49,902 bases of DNA from Paraeggerthella hominis (GTDB taxonomy: Bacteria; Actinomycetota; Coriobacteriia; Coriobacteriales; Eggerthellaceae): positions 1 to 49,902 of the forward strand of contig NZ_JAJNOQ010000014.1 in assembly GCF_021044775.1 (NCBI RefSeq). Direction: 5' to 3'. A program made the position numbers and the translations under genes. This document shows positions 45,973 through 49,902 of this stretch, piece after piece. The notes under the pieces were generated by a model that did no database searches, was not told the origin of the DNA, and was given only the letters and a program-made list of their open reading frames with translations. Every line of letters begins with the position of its first letter. Positions within the stretch are counted from its first letter, which is position 1.

Positions 45973-48769
45973 ATGGCCTTGATCCTTGCGCTTGGCACTT
46001 GCATCGCCGTCCCATCGGCGGCTCACGCAAGCGAATCCACGCATGTTACCGTGGGAGACAACATCCCTTACGCAGGATATTCGACCACACATATGTGGGC
46101 AGACGACCAGGTAGCCTACTGCGCCGATCCGGCTGCTGACACCCCGTCTCCCGGCACCTATTCAAAGTCCAGCGTCAGCGACTCCGACTTGATCACCGCC
46201 ATGTGGTTCAGCTACGGATCTCCCGGCTTCGACGCTTCCCTGTTCCCTTCCACCTGGTACGACGGCAGCTCCTGGTCCCATGAGAAGTACCAGGCCGCAA
46301 GCCACGTGCTGCTCGCCTACGTCTACCAAGGCTCCAAGTCCGAGGCGGCATTCGGCACCAACGCCGAGTTCGAGTCTTGGGCCAGGACCGACCTGCTCGG
46401 CACCGCCTGGGGCAAGATGAAGTCCCGCTCCAACCAGGTGTCCACCGGCTTCAAGGCATTCGTCGTCCATACCGGCAGCGGCACCCAGGTCCTCGTAAGC
46501 TTCACCTGGCACAAGGGCGGCCTCATGCTTGCCAAGGAGGACTCTGAGGCTGGCGCGGCAAACCAAGGTGACGCAAACCTCGAAGGCGCGAAGTTCAACA
46601 TCATCAACAAGTCTGGCATGAGCGCCCTGGTTGGCGGAAAGACCTACGCTGATGGCGAGGTCGTGAAGACCATCACCACAGGCTGGGACAAGGACGCCAA
46701 AGCCTATGTAGCCAAGACGGCCGCCGACGCCCTGCCTTGCGGCAAGTACAAGGTAGTGGAGAGTTCCGCCCCTGCCGGCTACCTCCAGTCCGACTGGTCA
46801 AAGGAAGTCAATATCAACTCTGACGGCCAGGTGGTGAACCTCATCAGCGAGCCTTGCAAGGATGACGTCATCCGCGGCGGCGTCCAGGTCGTCAAGTCCG
46901 ACGTCGAGCTCGGCGCATCCGAGGCCCTCGGCGGCAACTCCCACGATGAGCTTGACACCGGCTCGACCCTGAGCGGCATCGAGTTCACCATCGCCAACGC
47001 CTCCAAGGAGAAGGTCCTCGTAAACGGCAAGTGGTTCAACCCAGGTGACGCCATCGAGACCATCACCACCGCATGGAATGACGATGCCAAGGCATACACC
47101 GCCCAGACCGCAAGCGACGAGCTTCCTTACGGTACTTACACCATCCAAGAGACCAAGACTAACGGCTCCTACCTGCTCACTGACGGCAATGCCAAGACCT
47201 TCCAAATCCGTGACAACGGCACCGTAGTGACCGCGGACATTAAAGGCAATGGCCTTGAGTTCTTCAACCAGGTGGTCCGCAACGACCTTGAGATCGTGAA
47301 GATGGCCGAGGACACCAACGCCTCCCTCCAGGTTGCCTTCAAGGTGACCAACATCTCGACCGGCGAGGCCCACGTTATCGTCACCGACAAGAACGGCAAC
47401 GTCTCCACGGCCTCCTCCTGGAACAAGCACAGCGAGAACACCAACGGAAACGACAAGCTGCTCGAGTCCGACTCCATCAACGCATCCGACATGGATTCCA
47501 AGGCCGGCACCTGGTTCTCCCTCGGCGAGGACGGCTCCAACGCAACGGTGAACGACTCCCTGGCAGCGCTGCCTTACGGCAAGTACGTCCTCGAGGAGCT
47601 CCGCAGCGACTCCAACGAGGGATACGACCTGGTCAAGAAGACCTTCGTCATCGAACGCGATTCCACCGTGGCCAAGGCAGTCTGGATGAGCTTGGATGAC
47701 AAGGAAGGCCTTAAGGTCCAGACTGAGGCAACCGACAAGGCCGACGGCGACCATATCGCCCAGGCTTCCGTCGAGACCACCCTGGTCGACACCGTCTGGT
47801 ACGAGAACCTCAAGAACGACGGCACCGAGTACACCATCACCGGCACCCTCATGGTCAAGTCCACCGACGAGGCCCTTCTCGATGCTGACGGAAATCCCGT
47901 CACCGCCACAAAGACCTTCAAGCCTAGGCAGAAGGCAGGCGACATCCAGCTCGAGTTCACCTTCGACTCCAGCCTGCTCGCAGGCGAGGACGTCGTAGCC
48001 TTCGAGTCCCTCTTCAGCGAAGGCGTAGAAGTCGCGGCCCACGCCGATATCAATGACGACGGCCAGACCGTCCACTTCCTGGACATCCACACCACTGCAA
48101 CCGACGCCTCCGACCATGACAAGCTGGTCACCGGCACCCAGGCAACCGTATCCGACGAGGTCGCATTCGAAGGATTGACCCCTGGCCAGGCCTACAAGCT
48201 GATGGCAACCCTCATGGATGCCGAAACCGGCGAAGAGTTCGGAGGCGTCATTGGCGAGCAAGAATTCACCGCGGGGGGAGACCGACGGCACCGTGACGGT
48301 CGAGATCGCCTTCGATGCCACCGGCTACGGCGGACACCGCCTCGTAGTCTTCGAGCAGCTTGCCGCCGAGGACGGCACCACCCTGGCAACCCACGAGGAC
48401 ATCGATGACGAAGGCCAGAGCGTGACGGTATGCGAGATCGGCACCACCCTGACCGATGCCTCCGATGGCGACCACGTCATCGAAATCGGGAAGGTCACCC
48501 TCGTCGATACGGTGGAGTACAAAGGCTTGATCCCCGGTGATAGCTACACGGTGAATGGCACTCTCATGGTCAAGTCCACCGGCGAGGCGATGACAGACGA
48601 GGGCAGCAAGCCTGTTACCGCATCTGCTGAGTTCACCGCAGAGGATGCCGGCGGCACCGTACAGGTCACCTTCGAGTTCGACGCTTCCGCCCTTAATGAG
48701 AGCGATGAGCTCGTGGCGTTCGAGGACTGTCTCACCGCAGAAGGCAACATCGCAGCCGTCCATCACTGA
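45973..48769 (+). pseudogene. VaFE-type surface adhesin: both ends missing, frameshift at poly-G
   Basis: The frame starts within a signal peptide core (MALILALGTCIAVPSAAHAS) directly after the 34-bp repeat, so the natural 5' end is lost. An N-terminal domain with VAYCADP and WFSYGSPGF resembles that of the 22.6 kb adhesin. SpaA/Cna_B-like units follow, then VaFE/ester-bond-type repeats (DVVAFESLFSEG; KLVTGTQATVSDEVAFEGLT). At 48273-48278 a run of six G's puts the frame out; removing one G restores GETDGTVTVEIAFDATGYGG. The repeats then continue to a TGA at 48767-48769, which appears to come from an inserted IS3 end. No sorting signal remains. High GC and strongly biased codons differ from the neighbours. 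It was once a large wall-anchored adhesin. Confidence 0.85.
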
Positions 48770-48855
48770 CCTGTATCGTTTTTTCGGACACGGGATTGCG
48801 AGATTTCGAATCAGAAATCTAGTAACCTGAAGCAACCGAGAAAAGGAGCAGGATA

Positions 48856-49140
48856 GTGGCTAACACGTCAGCGAAATACACCGATGAATACAGGCGGGAG
48901 ACCGCCGACTACATCATCTCGACCGGCAGGCCGACCGCCGAAGTCTGCAGGGAGTTGGGGCTGAATCCCAAGACTGCGAACAGATGGGTGAAGGATCGCA
49001 GGAAGATGCTCTCCGGCGACGGGTCCACGCCGGAGGATGATGCCGAGATGAGAGCTCTGCGGAAGCGCAACGCCGAGCTCGAGATGGAGAACGCCTTCCT
49101 GAAAAAAGCCGCGGCCTTCTTCGCCAAAGAGCAGGCGTAG
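48856..49140 (+). CDS. IS3-family OrfA (transposase helper)
   Basis: The 94-residue protein starts at GTG after AAAGGAGCAGG. It has a helix-turn-helix (YTDEYRRETADYIISTGRPT, VCRELGLNPKTANRWVKDR) and a leucine-zipper-like helix (MRALRKRNAELEMENAFLKK). A slippery heptamer AAAAAAG at 49102-49108 lies in the zero frame near the end. A -1 shift there joins an open orfB frame without stops up to the orfB ATG, the classic way IS3 elements make the OrfAB transposase. Complete as a gene, although its element is truncated. Confidence 0.9.
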   Translation: MANTSAKYTDEYRRETADYIISTGRPTAEVCRELGLNPKTANRWVKDRRKMLSGDGSTPEDDAEMRALRKRNAELEMENAFLKKAAAFFAKEQA

Positions 49141-49142
49141 CC

Positions 49143-49782
49143 ATGCGCTACCGGCTGATGCTGGCGGAGAGGGCCGAATTCCCGATCAACCTGATGGCGC
49201 GCATCTTGGAGGTGTCGCGATCAGGCTTCTACTCGTGGCTTTCGAAAGGTTGTCCGGAGGATGACTGGAGCGAGGTGCGCGAAGTGGTCCACCGCGTCTG
49301 GCTGGAGTCCGACCGGCGCTTCGGCGCCCGCTTCGTCAAGTGTTTCATGCCCGATGAGTTCCGAGACGTCACGCTCTACCGTGTACGAAAATGCATGCGC
49401 GAGCTGGGGATAAAAGGATGTACTCCCTATAAGTCCAAACGTACTACGATTCCTGACAAGAACGCGAAACCGCGTCCCGACCTCGTGCACCGGGACTTCA
49501 CGAGCCCCATTCCAACCTACAAGCTTGTGGGGGATATCACCTACCTGCGCACAGGACAAGGCTGGCTGTACCTATCGACTGTGATCGACCTGAACACCCG
49601 CATGGTGGTGGGTTGGTCGCTTTCGAGTCGCATGACGGCTGATATCGTGGTGAACACCCTTGCAAGTGCGAAAGCTCGAGGTTATGTTGCTGAAAATGCA
49701 ATTTTTCATGCAGACAAAGGCGTTCAGTATACCAGTCGCTTGCTAGCCGGATGGGCACGCGACAACGACGTACGCCTGTCAT
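49143..49782 (+). pseudogene. IS3-family OrfB (DDE transposase), 3' end lost
   Basis: The frame begins at an ATG 2 bp after orfA and shows the IS3 OrfB pattern: RILEVSRSGFYSWLSK, DRRFGARFVKCFM, the first catalytic Asp in YKLVGDITYLRTGQGWLYLS, and the second in FHADKGVQYTSRLLAG. After VRLS the sequence changes to GYYTRIGTSF, encoded by the 34-bp repeat and following DNA, so the region with the catalytic Glu is missing. The frame stays open to the window end but is chimeric. The enzyme should be inactive. Confidence 0.88.
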
Positions 49783-49816
49783 GTGGTTATTACACCCGTA
49801 TCGGTACATCGTTCCA
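49783..49816 (+). repeat. 34-bp direct repeat, right copy
   Basis: This is identical to 45932-45965 and interrupts the IS3 orfB gene. The sequence continues after it with further copies of an 8-bp word (see next entry), showing that the 34 bp belong to a longer element end. Confidence 0.9.
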
Positions 49817-49902
49817 GACCATCGGTACGGCATTTCGCAGCATCGGCACAGTGATTCTGCCTAGCAGTGCACACCCACAAGATATTGATTTCAAGGGCCC
49901 GA
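49783..49902 (+). mobile_element. Probable left end of an IS21-like element running out of the window
   Basis: From TGGTTATTAC onward, the word ATCGGTAC occurs twice and ATCGGCAC once, each 21 bp apart (about 49800, 49821 and 49842). Regularly spaced subterminal repeats behind a TG terminus are typical of IS21-family ends, where they bind the transposase. No transposase gene is reached before the window ends, so the family call is inferred. Confidence 0.5.

Larger units (their letters stand above)
48767..49782 (+). mobile_element. IS3-family element, truncated on the right
   Basis: The element appears to start at TGACCTGTATCG, where it ends the adhesin frame. It contains orfA and most of orfB and is cut at 49782 by the IS21-like terminus. 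The left end position is estimated, and the right end is absent. Confidence 0.7.

Noticed and set aside
46162..46566. Minus-strand frames inside the N-terminal adhesin region
   Set aside because: They are antisense to a domain with clear similarity to the other adhesin; no start signals.
46798..48321. 507-codon open frame on the minus strand
   Set aside because: It is antisense to the adhesin fragment; Gly/Val-rich and repetitive because the adhesin is repetitive.
1..49902. tRNA or rRNA genes as ICE attachment sites
   Set aside because: I saw no cloverleaf-like or rRNA-like sequence near either presumed end; serine recombinases do not need a tRNA target.

Overview
The window is about 50 kb of a high-GC, anaerobe-like genome. 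The gene set suggests an actinobacterium of the Coriobacteriia (Eggerthellaceae-like): serine-recombinase ICE modules, VaFE/SpaA-type surface proteins and codon use rich in G/C at third positions. That assignment is inference from style, not from a marker gene. Almost everything here is mobile or accessory DNA; no housekeeping gene, rRNA, tRNA or CRISPR array was seen.

Region 1 (1-1210) is insertion-sequence debris: an IS256-family transposase, cut by the window edge, sits in the 3' end of an IS21-type istB gene. Region 2 (1208-7640, minus strand) looks like a defence island: a subtilisin-like S8 protease overlapping an AAA+ ATPase, an unrecognised gene next to an AbiH-family protein, and a SAP-domain protein. 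These genes are more AT-rich than the rest. Region 3 (7802-13167, minus strand) is the most unusual part. It holds three consecutive recombinase-derived genes: a serine-resolvase-like protein without its catalytic serine, an IstA-like protein without its catalytic acidic residues, and a 1,177-residue fusion of an apparently intact IstA (IS21) DDE transposase to about ten tandem treble-clef zinc-finger units.

Region 4 (about 13.8-45.0 kb) is an integrative and conjugative element. The plus-strand half (13.8-20.8 kb) carries a YraN-like protein, ParA, a small conserved protein, ParB, a candidate oriT, a MobC-like accessory protein, a MobP-type relaxase and membrane proteins. The minus-strand half reads from 38 kb down to 22.5 kb: a replication-initiator-like protein, a DnaC-like loader, PcfB, VirD4, a Maff2/VirB2-like protein, PrgI, VirB4, a two-domain peptidoglycan hydrolase, a membrane-anchored protein, a VirB6-like channel protein and a large cell-wall adhesin with a PPKTG sorting signal. 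An AAA_14/DUF4143 ATPase sits between the two halves. At 38.1-44.1 kb are four overlapping large serine recombinase genes, one of which has lost its active site, then a second copy of the small conserved protein and a sigma-factor-like regulator. A palindrome with the core TGGGACA-NNN-TGTCCCA occurs four times within the element and may be the operator or parS site of its ParB.

Region 5 (45.2-49.9 kb) is rearranged. A truncated unknown gene, a VaFE-type adhesin lacking both ends and carrying a frameshift at a poly-G run, and a truncated IS3 element are delimited by a perfect 34-bp direct repeat. That repeat looks like the terminus of an IS21-like element whose body continues beyond the window. 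Several very small membrane-protein genes were found by reading between the larger genes: 20042-20104, 22465-22578 and 37831-37947.
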